64,000 nucleotides of DNA. It comes from Eublepharis macularius (taxonomy: Eukaryota; Chordata; Lepidosauria; Squamata; Eublepharidae). The notes under the pieces were generated by a model. It ran no database searches. It saw only the letters and a list, made by a program, of their open reading frames with translations, and was not told where the DNA came from. This document shows, one piece after another, positions 11,468 through 23,084 of this stretch. The stretch covers positions 159,272,397-159,336,396 of the forward strand of contig NC_072790.1 in assembly GCF_028583425.1 (NCBI RefSeq), in the 5' to 3' direction. The position numbers and the translations under genes were made by a program. The stretch's first letter is position 1, and the number at the start of each line of letters is the position of its first letter.

Positions 11468-14400
11468 AGAAACACCCCCCCCCCCGCTTGGCTTTGAGTT
11501 GTGGGGGTCCGGTTCAGCCTCGAACATGCGGGACATGAAGTCCGCGTCCACATGCCGTGCCCCCTGGCGGTACTTGACGGTGAATTGGAAGGGTACGAGG
11601 GAGAGGTACCACCGTAGCACCCTGGGGTTGTGCGCCTTCATGCGATGGAGCCACTACAGGGTGCATGGTCCGTCAGCAGTACAAAGGGGTTGTTGGCCAG
11701 GTAGTACTGCAGGGCCCCCACCGCCCACTTGACCGCTAGGGCCTCCCGCTCCACTGTGGCGTAGCGCTTCTCGGCAGGCTGGAGCTTCCGGCTTAGGAAC
11801 AGAATCGGGACATCCACGCCATCCCGCTCCTGGGTCAGCACAGCCCCGAGGCCGGTGTCCGAGGCATCTGTGGCCAGTGTGAAGGGCCGGTCAAAGTCCG
11901 GGTTCCATAGGGTAGTGGCGCTGGAGAGGGCTGACCGCAGTCCTTAAAAGCTGCATCTAGTTCTGGGGTCCACTGGACTTGGTTGGGCAGCCCCTTCCTT
12001 AAGCGGTCTGTCAGGGGCGCCGCTCGGGAGGCAAAGTGGGGGATGAACCGTCCATAATACCCCAGCAGTCCTAGGAATCGCCGAACCTGCTTCTTGGTCT
12101 TGGGCTGTGGGGCGTCGGCTATGGAGGCCACCTTGTCCGGTGGTGGCCTGACTCGTCCTCCCCCAACCACGAAGCTCAGGTATTGGAGTTTCTGGAACCC
12201 CAGGTGGCTCTTCTTTGGGTTCTCCATTAGCCCAGCTCGTTGGAGGGCCCTTAAGACGGCTCCCAGGTGTTGGAGGTGGGTGGGCCAGTCGGGGCTGAAG
12301 ATGATAATATCATCAATGTACGCCATGGCATACGCCCGGCACTCTCCCAGCACCTGGTCCACCAGCCGCTGAAAGGTGGCCACCGCCCCATGCAGGCCAG
12401 ACGGAATCTTCTTGAATTGGAAGAGGCCTTGTGGGGTGGCAAAGGCCGTCTTCTCCCGGTCCTCCGGCCGTACGGGCACCTGCCAGTAGCCCTTTGTTAA
12501 GTCCAGGGCAGACAGGTAACGGGCGGACCCCAGGTGGTCCACCAGCACATCTGCTCAGGGCATGGGGTAGGCGTCGAACTGGGCCACCTTATTCAGTTCG
12601 CAATAGTCGATGAAAAACCAGGTGGTCCCATCTAGCTTGGGCACGAGGACTATTGGGCTTCTCCAGGCACTCCGGGAGGGTTCGATTACACCCAGCCAGA
12701 GCATCTCGTCTGTCTCCTTCTCCACTGCCTTCCACCGCTTCCTGGGGATGGGGCACCAGGTAGCCCGGGCTGTCTGCCCTGGGTCAGTCGGGATGGCATG
12801 TTGAATCAGGCTGGTGCTGCCCGGCCTGCGGGAGAAGACCCCGGGAACCCGTGCACAGAGTTCTCCTAGCTGGGCCCGTTGAGCTGAATCAAGCCGGGGG
12901 TCCACCTTGGGCTCCTCAAACTCCGGGGCTTCGGAGGTCCATGGCAGCTCACTGTCAGGAAGCTCCAACAGGTCCTCGGCCATGCCACACTCCTCCTCTG
13001 GGCGCTCATGCCACCGCTTCAGGAGATTCATGTGCAGGGTCCTCCACCGACGCCGGCCAACCCCGCACTGGACTTCGTAGGTAGTGGGGCCCAGCACCCT
13101 CCGGACCAGGTAGGGGCCCCTCCATGGGTCCCCTTCCTCTCTGGGAAATACCGAGTGGTGCACCAGGACTTTCTCTCCAGCCTGGAAAGCCCTCATCTGT
13201 GCACCCCGGTCGTAGGCAGCTTTCTGCTTCGCCCGTGTGCGAGTCAGTCTGCGGTTCGCCTCGGCTTGGGACTGTTGCACCCAGTTACGGAGTTGGCTTA
13301 TGTATTCCTGTGTGGTGGGCGCAGGGCTGCTGGCCTGGGGCCCCCAGCGTTCTGTCAGCCAGGAGAGCATCCCTCTTGGCTTGCGCCCATACAGCAGCTC
13401 GAACGGGCTGAAGCCAGTGGAGGCCTGCGGGGTTTCCCTGAGGGCAAACATGAGTGGGTCGATGTACAGGTCCCACTGGTGAGGCTTGTCCCGTGTCATC
13501 TTCTTCAGGGCCTCTTTGATGGTCTCATTCAGCCGCTCTACAAACCATCTGTCTGAGGGTGGTAAGCCGAGGGGAACACCTGTCGGATCCCCAAATTCCG
13601 GCAGAGTTGGCGCTTGGCTGTGGCACGGAACGGGCCCCCTCGATCCGTCAAGATTTCATCCGGCAGCCCCACCATCGCGAAGAGCTTGGACAGTGCCCAG
13701 ACCACCCCCGGGGTCTGCATGGTCCTCAGTGGGATGACTTTGGGGAACCGCGTGGCGTAGTCCACAATCACCAGGGCAAAGCGGTGGCCCTGGGGTGTGT
13801 GTGGCAGTGGTCTGATGAAGTCCATCACGATGCGTTGGAAGGGCGTCTCCATGACGGGTAGTGGGGAGAGGGGGGCCTTCGGTGGGCGGCAGGCTGCCAC
13901 CCGCTGGCAGGTGGGACACGAGCGGCAGTGGGCCTTCATGTCAGCATTCACGGAGGGCCAGAAGAACTGCTCGAGGATCTTCTTCAGGGTCTTGTGGTGC
14001 CCCAGATGCCCGGCCCACGCATGCTCATGGGCCGTGCGGAGGACTTCGGCCCGGTAGGCCACCATCACCAATAGCTGACGGACCTCTCCCTGGCCATTTG
14101 GGGCGCGAGCTATGCGAACCCAAACCCCTCCTTGCTTCTTGATGTGCGGGAGCCGTTGGGACCTCCACTCATCCCGCACTAGCTCCTCCTCACGAGCTGC
14201 TGTTTCTCACAAGCACTGCAAGGACTCATCTGCCCCTTGGGCATCACAGAATGGGCAATCGGCCGAAGGCCCAGATGGGTCTTCAGTCCGGGGTCCTGTC
14301 CCTATTCTGGTGGAGGGACCCTCGCCCAGGTTGTCGGCCTCCTCCACTTGCAGAGCGGTGGCAACTTGTGGGTCTGCCAATTCCCCTGCTGCCTCCGGCC

Positions 14401-15479
14401 GTAGCCCGGCGATCCCGGGGGCGTCTCTTCCCAATTTCTCCGCTGCCTGCTGGAGGAGCCTGAAGAACCCTGGGGCATCTCTTCCCAGCAGCACTGGCAC
14501 GGGTAGGTGGGCTACCCGGGCAACTTCCATTTGGTGGCGGACCCCTAGGTACTCTACCGTGATTAGGGCTGTAGGGTACGGCTGGGTGCGGCCCATCACA
14601 TCCGTCACCGGGATCCAGCGGTGCGCTGGGGTGGCAGCTGGGAGGAGTTGGGGTCGAATTGCTGAGACTGCACTCCCAGAGTCCAATAGGGCTTGTAGGA
14701 TCAGCCGGCCTATCCTCACGGTGGCGTATAGACTCTGTACCTGCTTGCCGGGCAGTGGGTTACTTTCCCACACGAAGGCACAAACCCTTGGCAAGGCCTC
14801 TATGAGCGCGCCAGCTTGCATCCGCGGCTCCACTGCCTGTGCTAGTTCCGCTGGAGCGGCTTGGTAGGCTGCCTCCAGCTTTCCCCACATCCTATCCGGG
14901 CGTTCCTCCCGCCCCAGTCTGAGCTCCGCTGGGGCAGCGGCCTGGGGAGGCCGGCCCTTGACTCGCGCCTGCGTCGGAATGTCTCTCCCTGTATGGGCCA
15001 CCAACTTGTCAGGGCTTGCCACAGCTGCCGCTGGGCGTGGCGCTGGGCGAGGCGCTGGGCGATCTGCTCCTGATGTCACAAGGGGGCCAGGGGTTCTGCA
15101 GGACCCTGCTCTGTGGAAGGAGGGGCAGTATACATCACCCTGACTCCCTCTCAATCCACTCGCTGGCCTGCTCAACCTGGCCTGCTTACCCCCTGCATCT
15201 TCCACCATCTCTTCTTCCCAGTACTCTCCTTCAAGCCTCCACTCTCCTTCTTGCCTTTTTCTTGGCTTCTCTCCACTCCAACTCCGCTCCATCACTCCTC
15301 CTCAAACCCACCACCTCAGGGCTCTTCCGAGCCAGCTTTTATAGGGCTTCCTTCTACTGTCCCACCCCTCTTCCAGCCTGGTCTTGGGTTGCACCAAGCA
15401 GTTGCAGCTGGGGTAGCTGATCTGGCTCCACTGACCAGCACCAGCTGTTCTCTGGCTGCCCAGCCTCCCTGCCTTGGCT

Positions 15480-15610
15480 GATTGCTGAAGGCATGTCCAG
15501 CTGCAGTCCCCTGGCTAGCAGCCCAGCCTCCCTGGTTGGGTTGATGGCTGAAGGTGGGTCCAGCTGCGGCTCCTTGGCTGATTGCCCAGGGCTTCCTGCA
15601 GAGTGCCTCC
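15480..15610. repeat. Short tandem repeat in LTR-element leader
   Basis: Two to three imperfect units of about 65-75 bp, each with TGGCTGATTGC / GCTGAAGG and TCCAGCTGC blocks, sit between the 5' LTR and the protease region of the gypsy fossil. The translated product is a low-complexity Gln/Gly/Ala repeat. Confidence 0.55.
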
Positions 15611-15770
15611 AATAGCCCCACCTAGAGTGGCTTGGCTTTTGGCAACTCCTGGGCCATACTATTTTCTAGCTGGGGCATGGCTTTGGGCTGTTGGGGCTGC
15701 TGCTTCTCCTCCTCAGGTAAGGGCTTTGGGTGGGTGACTGCTGGGCCCCCAATCCCTCTGCCCTTGCTCC

Positions 15771-16090
15771 CTTCTGCCTTGCTTAGCCCCCTTTCATTCC
15801 CCAGGGGAGTGGGACTAGCTGGCCTCCCTCTATCTCCCCCTGCCGCCTGGGGCCCTGGGCCTTTGCCCTTTCTCCCTGGCACAGGCAGGTTCTGGCTCCG
15901 TTTGCCCGTGAGAGGGGTTGGTCTGCTGTCCCCCGGCTGCACCCTCTGCTTGCCAGTCAGACTGGTTGACCTACTGTCTGCTGGCTGACCGGTTGACCTG
16001 CTGTCTGCTGGCTGCCCCCTCTGTTTACCTGTCAGCCCGACTGACCTGCTGTTCCCTCTTGTCAAGTCTGGGGGCTGGGGCTCAGACCCC
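15771..16090 (-). repeat. LTR (5' LTR) of Ty3/gypsy fossil
   Basis: Partner of the repeat at 11148-11467, with the same length and the same internal GGTTGACC tandem motif. It starts at CTTCTGCCTTGCTTAG and ends at GGGCTCAGACCCC on the plus strand. Confidence 0.8.
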
Positions 16091-16095
16091 GGACA

Positions 16096-17430
16096 AAGCA
16101 AATATTCTTCTTCATTCAAGCAACTCCCCAAGCACAAATTGTAATATCCTCCAGTTTTTTGAAAACTGATGTAAAGGATAGTATAAAGCATGAAGCTAAC
16201 CCATCTCAGATGTGAATAGACTGAGTAATATAGGGCTTTGAAGGCAAGGATAAGACTGGGTACATGACAAGAACAAAATAAAATTAATGGACAGTAGTAG
16301 GAGCATAGCTCAGAATGACAAGTGACAAGGGGATCTATTTTGGTTAAGGCATATAAGGATCACTATAGGAATGTGATTGGTCTATTAGGACCGAGATAAA
16401 AAATAAATACTACAAAATCGCTATGGAATATTCAAAAACCATGAGCAAAATGAGAGTAAATGGGATATGTTGGTTTTTCATGACAGACCTAATAAAAAAT
16501 TAGTTCATTTTACAATCTTGAAATTCCAGATACTCTACCCTTTTAGTAAACTCTATTTACGTATTAATATAATTCACATTTGTGTATATTAGTAATTATT
16601 TATTATAAATTTTTCTTCTGCTTATTGCTAATTTTACTACATTTTCTCATAGCTCTAAAATATCTAACACAAGAATTCCTTTAAGAGTACATCGTTCTCA
16701 ACAGAACATAGCAATGAAGTAGCTTTAGAAATAGGGTATTTTGCCAAATAAATGTTCAATTCTCTATGTAAACCAGGCATGGTTGATGTGAGGCTCGTCC
16801 TGCTCCTGGCTGGTCCTGTTGCTTTCGGCTACTGCCATAGAGGTCCTGGAGGGGCCAAACTGTGGGTCCCAAGCCTCAGAAAGAGAGGTGGGTTAATGTC
16901 ACCCGTGACTCCCCTATTTCTCTCTTGGATGAGCTCCTGGGCTACCTTGCCAGACATTCTCCACTCCTCTCTGGCTTGTTACAGGAGTCCCCTTCACCAC
17001 TCCCAGCCTCCAACCCCCCCCCCATCCCTGCCTCCAGTAATCTAGTCACTGCCCAGGCTGCCATAGGCAGCCTCACGTGCTGCTGCCCTGTTGTCGGCCC
17101 CACCTGTCACCTTCCACCCTCCTCCACCCTGTGTGCCTGCTCACTGTACTGCTGTCCTCCTTTGGCCTGCCCCAGGGCTGGGCACCCACTGCGTGCAGTG
17201 TTCCCTGCTGCCGCAAGGCCACTAGCCATAGCAGTGCCTCCCTGGTGGCCCTACTTCACAAGCCACCCTTCCCCTGCCTGGTTCTGTGCTGGGGCACTGC
17301 CCTGCCTCGCTCTCTCTGCCAATACCAAGCTGCTGCCCATGGCAGTGCTGGCTTGCCAGCTTCATCTCCCAAGCCACTTTCCTCTGATTCGGCTGCCAGG
17401 CTGCTGGGCCTCCCAAGGAAAATTTAACAG
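16096..17430. other. AT-rich flank, then a GC-rich unassigned block
   Basis: 16096-16740 is AT-rich and featureless. 16750-17425 turns GC-rich with Pro/Leu/Cys-rich frames in several phases. No domain or splice pattern supports a gene. The abrupt composition change suggests an unrecognised insert that ends next to the hammerhead-like repeat at 17430. Confidence 0.4.
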
Positions 17431-17490
17431 ATCAGGGAGATTTTTAGGGTATAAGCTTTTGAGAGTCAAATCTCCCTGCATCAGATACAA
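17430..17490 (-). other. Hammerhead-like motif repeat
   Basis: Minus strand: CTGATGC, an extra A, arm GGGAG, loop ATTTGA, arm CTCTC, then AAAAGCTTATACCC. The arms pair with one G-U wobble. The core is degenerate compared with the copy at 41014-41050. Confidence 0.5.
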
Positions 17491-17770
17491 GACAGAATAT
17501 GTAGAGACAAGAAGGGTGAGGCATTGTAGCTTTATGTTTCCCTCTATCTCCCTCAAATCTGAAACCTCTCCCACATAGATTTTAGATACTGAGCAGGATC
17601 CAAAGACCTACTTTAAGTGCACCCAGGACAATGGAATTGTTAACCTTCTTTATGCCACAACAACAACGGCTTTTTAAAACTCCCCTAATACAGTACTTGA
17701 AGAAATAGAAAACAACATGAACATCCGATCCCCTTTTTATTTCTTGAAAGTTGTCTTCAAAATGGAAATA

Positions 17771-17845
17771 TCCTTGAAAGAATTTTGAGGATCTGTATTA
17801 CAACAATAATGGTTGTAATACAGATCCTCAAATTTCTTCCAAGGA
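17771..17845. repeat. Long inverted repeat (hairpin)
   Basis: Arms 17771-17804 and 17812-17845 are 34 bp each with two mismatches, and the inner 20 bp are perfect (TTGAGGATCTGTATTACAAC and complement). The loop is 7 nt. Similarity weakens outside the arms. It may be a small foldback element or a replication-derived palindrome. Confidence 0.8.
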
Positions 17846-18261
17846 CAAATATTTAAAATGGATAGAAGAATATCCTTCAATGGCACAAAAACTAATACCA
17901 ATTCAAATATCTGTAGTTATAATGATGCAACTCCACGAGAACTTTCCAGAGTACTTTCATAAAACAAATCCCCTTTTACACTTTATGAAGACAGATAACT
18001 GAAACTAATTTTGTCATTGCAAATTAGACTAGCTATTATCCATGATTTAATTGCTTGTTTCTCACTTATTTTATCTTTGAATTTATGTAAAAAATAATTT
18101 ACCATAAAAGAAAAAAATGAACATCAAGTAATTTGTTATATTGTTTTGGCTTGCTGTTTTGGTTTCTTGTTTGTTTGTTTTTTGACATGCTGAGAATTTT
18201 CATTTGGCACACATTAATATTTATTAGTAAAAGATGTTGTTTTATTTTACTTGACAAAATA

Positions 18262-18800
18262 GCAAGCCTCTGTTGGTTGTTGGCCTACAAATCAGCACTC
18301 TGCTGGTTTGAATTCCACTACTGCCATGTGCTTAGCAGGTGGCCTTGGGTAAGCCTCTCAGCCTAGGGCTACTGGTCCCTCAGTGGGGGTGAGGGATTCC
18401 CTACTCCCAGCCTCTGCTCCCTGCTGCCGCTCACCTGACCAGCAGGGGGAAAGGCCCTGGAGAACTGTCCCAGAAACCTCCCAGGCCAGCACATAGTGGG
18501 CATGCTGCCCATAGGCGTCACTTCTAGAAGTGAAGTCATCATGTCTGGCAGAAGGCCCACTGCTGGGAACAATGATGTCACTTCCAGAAGACACCATCGC
18601 ACCTGGCGGGAGTGTACATGTGTGTTTCACTTGCACAAGAGGAGACCAGCAAGGTATGTTTCTGGTCCCTCCTTCCCACTGGGAGGGTAAGGGGCCTTGG
18701 CAACCCTGTCTCAGCCCCAGCTCCCCAGCTATATTGTGGGGATAATAATAACACTGACTGTGTCGCTTTGAGTGGACACTAATCTGTCTGTAAGAGAGGT
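18262..18800 (+). repeat. tRNA-derived SINE split by an insertion
   Basis: The left part (to 18363) has a tRNA B-box-like GGTTTGAATTCC (18305) and the GGCCTTGGGTAAG segment. The right part (from 18709) resumes with TCTCAGCCCCAGC, GTGGGGATAATAAT and a tail GAGGTATATAAGC. The middle is the hAT element at 18364-18708. Confidence 0.65.
18364..18708. mobile_element. Non-autonomous hAT element inserted in a SINE
   Basis: Termini are TAGGGCTACTGG and TTGGCAACCCTG, imperfect inverted repeats of the TAGGGTTGCCAA type. A perfect 8-bp target duplication TCTCAGCC flanks it (18356-18363 and 18709-18716) and lies inside the SINE. The interior has short palindromes such as CACTTCTAGAAGTGA. Confidence 0.85.
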
Positions 18801-19029
18801 ATATAAGCACACTGTTATTCTTATCTCTCTTAACTCTGGAAGCATTTTCCACGCAAATTGTAATACTTCTACTTTATCCTATATATCACAAGTAAGCTTT
18901 TAAAATTTTCGATATTTACAAGCCATCACCAGCAAAGTAAAATGGTGCTGCAATGGGAGAAGAAGACACTTTGCCCACCTGCTCAATATACTCTGCCAAT
19001 GGGCAAAAATCAACAGCTGTCCATACATG

Positions 19030-19146
19030 TACATTCTCTGTGGAGGCCCCCGCTTTATGAAATGGCAAGCCTGAAGAGGTCAGGAAAGTTCCCACTCTCC
19101 CAGCTTTCCACAAGCTATGCAAGCCAAATTATTCAGGAGGTCTTTT
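19030..19146 (+). mobile_element. CR1/L3-like LINE 3' end, left part
   Basis: Matches the 5' part of the copy at 9760-10118 (CTCTCCCAGCTTTCCACAAGC, then AAATTATTCAGGA). It stops where the BovB LINE begins; the rest of this copy follows the BovB at 22155-22497. Confidence 0.6.
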
Positions 19147-20040
19147 TCACACAGATAAGAAGCCGCGGACAAGTACAAATAGCGCTATTCTTAACGATGG
19201 GACTGGATTAAAGCCGAAAGGACGTCCAGTTGCGGACGTGAATAGATGCAAAAGGAATATCCAAAACTGTGCGACACACACAATAGGAACATAGAATGTG
19301 AGAAGTATGCAACCAGGTAAGCTGGAAATATTAAAACAAGAAATGGAACGTTTAAACATTGGAATACTGGGTGTGAGTGAACTAATGTGGACTGACTCAG
19401 GACATTTTCAGTCAGAAAACCACAAAGTGTTTTACTGCAGAAATGACAAACTCAAAAGAAATGGTGTTGCCCTAATACTGAGGTGAGACATAGCACAAGC
19501 AGTCGAGAGCTACAACACAAAGTCTGACCGAGTAATATCAATCAGACCTTAGGGAAGGCCTATTAACATAACCATCATCCAAGTTTATGCCCCAACTACA
19601 GATGCTGAGGAGGAAGAAATCGAAAACTTTTATGCAAGTGTTCAAGATTAAATTGATCACACACCTAAACAAGATATGCTGATAATCATAGGTGATTGGA
19701 ATGCAAAAGCAAGAGACAAAGCAGAATCAAACGTAGGAAAATTTGGACCAGGATCATGAATTGAAGCAGGAGAGCGATTCATAGATTTTGTGAAGCCAAC
19801 AACCTGTTCATTGCTAACACATGCTTCAGGCAACCGAAAAGACAATTGTACATGTGGAAATCACTGGGTAACCAATACATAAACCAAAGAGATTACATAA
19901 TTGGAAGCAAAAGATGGAAACATTCAATTCCATCTGCTAAAACAAAACCAGGAGCTGAATGTGGTACAGTTGCCAATATCAACAATTAGAATAAAGCTGA
20001 AGAGAAACAGTAAAAGAATTATAGTGCCAAAATACAATCT

Positions 20041-20098
20041 AAATAATATTCTATATGCCAATAAAGGCTAACTTGAACTTGAACTTGAAATAATATTC
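20041..20098 (+). mobile_element. Tiny retroposed insertion inside BovB
   Basis: An 11-bp direct repeat AAATAATATTC (20041-20051 and 20088-20098) flanks 36 bp that end in ACTTGAACTTGAACTTG. The BovB protein reads on normally if the insert is skipped. The layout is that of a severely 5'-truncated LINE tail with a target-site duplication. Confidence 0.7.
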
Positions 20099-22114
20099 CT
20101 GAAGAATTTAAAGACCAGGTAAGGAACACATTTATAATACTAAGTTTAATTGATCGTTAGCCAGAAGAACTATGGGCTGAAACCAGAGATATTATCAAGG
20201 AAGAATGTGCAAAGACTATTCCTGTAGCCAAAAGGAATAGTCTTTTGAAGGAGAAGCCTAAATGGATGACTGAGGAAACTCTTAAAATTGCTAAAGACAG
20301 ACGGGAAGCAAAAGCAAAAAGTGACAGAAATAGTCAGAATTCTAAATGCAGCTTTTCAACTATCTACACGCAGATACAAAGAAATCTATAATAATAACCA
20401 GAGCAAAGAAATAGAACAACAAAAAAGGAAGAACAAGAGATCTGTTCCACAAGATCTGGGAAATCAAAGGGAAATTCAAGCCACGGCTTGGGATGCTGAA
20501 AGATCAACATGGAAATACAGTATCTGATCAGGACAAAATAAAGGAAAGATGGAAACAATACACTGAAGAACTATACAGAAGAGATGGAAAGATGACAGAT
20601 ATTTTTGATGAAGCATTCTTTGATGAAGAACCAGAAATCTTAGAAAGTGAAGTAAAAGCTGCACTCAAAGCAATTGGGAGAAACAAAACACCTGGAGTAA
20701 ATGGAATACTAATAGAGCTACTTCAAGCTACAGAAATGGAGTCATCAGAATCTTAACAAGAATCTGTCAACAAATATGGAAAACAAAACAATGGCCCACA
20801 GACTGGAAACGCTCAGTCTACATTCCAATCCCCAAAAAAGTGCAACAACTATCGGACTATTGCATTAAGTTCCCAAGCAAGCGAAGTGATGCTCAAGATT
20901 CTACAGCAAAGACTCTTACCATTTATGGAACAAGAAATGACAGATGTTCAAGCTGGGTTCAGGAAAGGAAGAGGCACTAGAGATCACATTGCAAATTTAT
21001 GATGGCTAATGGAACGCACCATGGAATTTCAGAAGAAAATCAGCATGTGTTTTATTGATTACAGCAAAGCTTTTGATTGCGTGGATCACGAAAAGCTATG
21101 GATAGTGTTAAAAGAAGTGGGGATGCCACACCATCTGATTGTTTTAATGCACAATCTGTACTCTGGAAAGAGGCTATTATTAGGACAAAATATGGGGAAA
21201 CAGAATGGTTTCCAACTGGCAAAGGTGTCAGACAAGGATGCATATTATCTCCCTACCTGTTCAACCTCTATGCAGAGCATATCGTAAGAAAAGCTGGATT
21301 AGATCTAGAAGAAGCTGGAGTGAAAATTGGTGGAAGGAACATTTTACAATTTGAGATATGCAGATGACACCACGTTACTGGCAGAAAATAGTGAAGATTT
21401 GAAACAACTACTGATGAAGGTTAAAAGAGAAAGTGCCAAAGCAGGATTACATCTGAACATCAAGAAGACAAAAGTAATGACTACTGAAGAGTTACACAGT
21501 TTTAAAGTTGACAGTGAGGAAATTGAAATTGTCCAAGATTTCTATTCCTTGGCTCACTCATCAACCTACAGGGAGACTGCAGCGAGGAAATCAGGAGACT
21601 GAGACTTGGAAGAGCAGAGGTGAGGGAGCTAGATAAAATCCTTAAAGATAAAGATGTCTCTCCGGAAACCAAGATCAAGATAATCCAAACAATGGTATTC
21701 CCCATTACGACGTATGGATGTGAAAGTTGGACAGTGAAGAAAGCTGACAGGAAGAAAATTGATTCATTTGAAATGTGGTGCTGGAGGAGAGTTCTGCGGA
21801 TACCGCAAAAAGACAAATAAGTGGGTAGTAGATCAAATCAAGACTGAATTCCCCCTAGAAACTAAAATGACAAAACTGAGGCTATTGTACTTTGGTCACA
21901 TCATGAGAAGACAAGATTCTCTGGAAAAGTCAATAATGCGAGGAAAAGTAGAAGGCAATAGGAAAAGAGGAAGACCCAAAACAAGACGGCTTGACTCAAT
22001 AAAAGAAGCCACGTCCTCCAGTTTGCAGGATCTGAGCAAGTTTGTTAAGGATAGGACATTTTGGAGGTCTTTCATTCATAGGGTCGCCATAGGTCGGAGG
22101 CGACTTGACGGCAC

Positions 22115-22118
<4 letters not shown>

Positions 22119-22152
<34 letters not shown>
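22119..22152. repeat. CA microsatellite (BovB tail)
   Basis: About 17 uninterrupted CA units directly follow the BovB 3' end. It probably grew from the element's own short ACACAC tail. Confidence 0.9.
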
Positions 22153-22154
<2 letters not shown>

Positions 22155-22497
22155 GAAGGCTATGATTCAAGGAAACAGTTCAAAGAGATGCTTTGATAAA
22201 GGTCAACAGTGATTGTTGACCATACTGCTGTATACAGTCTGTTGCTGTTAGTATGCTCCTACTGGATAGAGCTGTGTTCATTTAATATGTCATGTCAATT
22301 TGCTTATGCTTTGTCTCAACATTGTTTTTAGTTCTGTATCGGATTCCTGCTTCTTTTCACATTTCTGCAATCCTTACCCTATTGTACTGTTTACTGAAGG
22401 TCACAGCCACTGATTGTATTGACTTACACTGTGTAATCTGCCTTGAGTCTCAGCAAAAAAGGCAGACAGTGATTTAAATTATTTAAATAAACACAGG
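22155..22497 (+). mobile_element. CR1/L3-like LINE 3' end, right part
   Basis: Resumes the element interrupted by BovB. It ends in GACTTACACTGTGTAATC, GAGTCTCAG, GGCAGACAGTGATTTAAA and ATAAAC, as does the copy at 9760-10118. Confidence 0.6.
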
Positions 22498-22645
22498 GAG
22501 AAGGGATGGCAAAAGAGACTCCTCTCTTCCAGGTACACCCCAGCCTGGCATTTCCCCCCCAAGCTAAGCATACAACGAAGCATACCAGGGAGAGCAAGTT
22601 ATTGTCTCTTGTGTGGGCCAGTCTCTCTCTCTGGTTATCAACTCT

Positions 22646-23076
22646 GAGTCTCTCTACACGAGACATCTGACAAGTGAAGAACATGTGTCGGGAGATACAA
22701 TGATAGCCAGGAAGGGTAGTTTAAAAAGACAACCATGGGCAGGGCAAAGGCTTTGCTATACACTGAAGCTGTGTGAAGGGGCTGTGAAATGCCAGAAGGA
22801 AAACTTCAGCTTATTATAACCTCTCCAGGTACAAGCCCAACTCTGGAAGGCAGTTCCAGCCCATTTCCATTTCTCACTGCCCTCTGGTTGTGATCCCACA
22901 GTTTTAAACTGGAGAGGTGAAACTGATAGAGCCTTTGGGAGGCAAAGATGAAATTAACAAACCCTCTGAAGAGTGATCTCCGCCAGCTCTGTCTTTTTAA
23001 ACTACACTTCCTGGCTAACATTGCATCTCCCTACACTTGCCGAACATGCGCCAAGGCATCTCGTGTAGACAGACTC
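22646..23076. mobile_element. DNA element with 86-bp inverted repeats
   Basis: The left arm (22646-22731) and right arm (22990-23076) are inverted copies about 80% alike. Both start with GAGTCT and CTACACGAGA and end in GTAGTTTAAAAAGACA. The 260-bp interior shows weaker inverted similarity. There is no ORF of note, so it is a non-autonomous element of unknown superfamily. No target duplication was recognised. Confidence 0.65.
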
Positions 23077-23084
23077 TCGGTCTT

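Larger units (their letters stand above)
11148..16090 (-). mobile_element. Broken Ty3/gypsy LTR retrotransposon, GMR1-like domain order
   Basis: This fossil is bounded by two LTRs and reads on the minus strand. In order from the 5' LTR at right it has: a short leader with tandem repeats (about 15.3-15.75 kb); a retropepsin-like protease with a LLDSGS active-site motif (about 14.7 kb); integrase with an HH-CC zinc finger and the DDE core (about 13.2-14.2 kb); reverse transcriptase with a YIDD box (about 11.9-12.8 kb); and RNase H (about 11.5-11.85 kb). Integrase therefore precedes reverse transcriptase. This is the Ty1/copia order, known among Ty3/gypsy elements from the GMR1 group of deuterostomes. 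One continuous stretch carries the end of integrase and the start of reverse transcriptase, so the order is original. No capsid or nucleocapsid region is recognisable. It is broken, with about five breaks, and has high G+C compared with its surroundings. Confidence 0.88.
19150..22153 (+). mobile_element. BovB (RTE) LINE, nearly full length, degenerate
   Basis: The order is: an AP-endonuclease-like domain from about 19290 (PGKLEILKQEMERLN, then GVSELMW); the linker region (PEELWAETRD); and reverse transcriptase with FIDYSKAFDCVDHEKLW (about 21049) and catalytic YADD at 21357-21368. The C-terminal region ends in RRRLDGT at 22118. The 3' end, CGACTTGACGGCACATAAC, runs into a CA repeat, as in squamate BovB copies. 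Length is about 3 kb against about 3.2 kb for a full element. Several frameshifts and stops break the single ORF, for example between the frames at 21077-21367 and 21327-21602, so it is inactive. Confidence 0.9.

Noticed and set aside
14112-14867. A 251-codon plus-strand frame
   Set aside because: It is the antisense shadow of the protease-integrase region of the gypsy fossil.
22119-22152. CRISPR-like or regulatory short repeat
   Set aside because: It is a plain CA microsatellite grown from the BovB tail.
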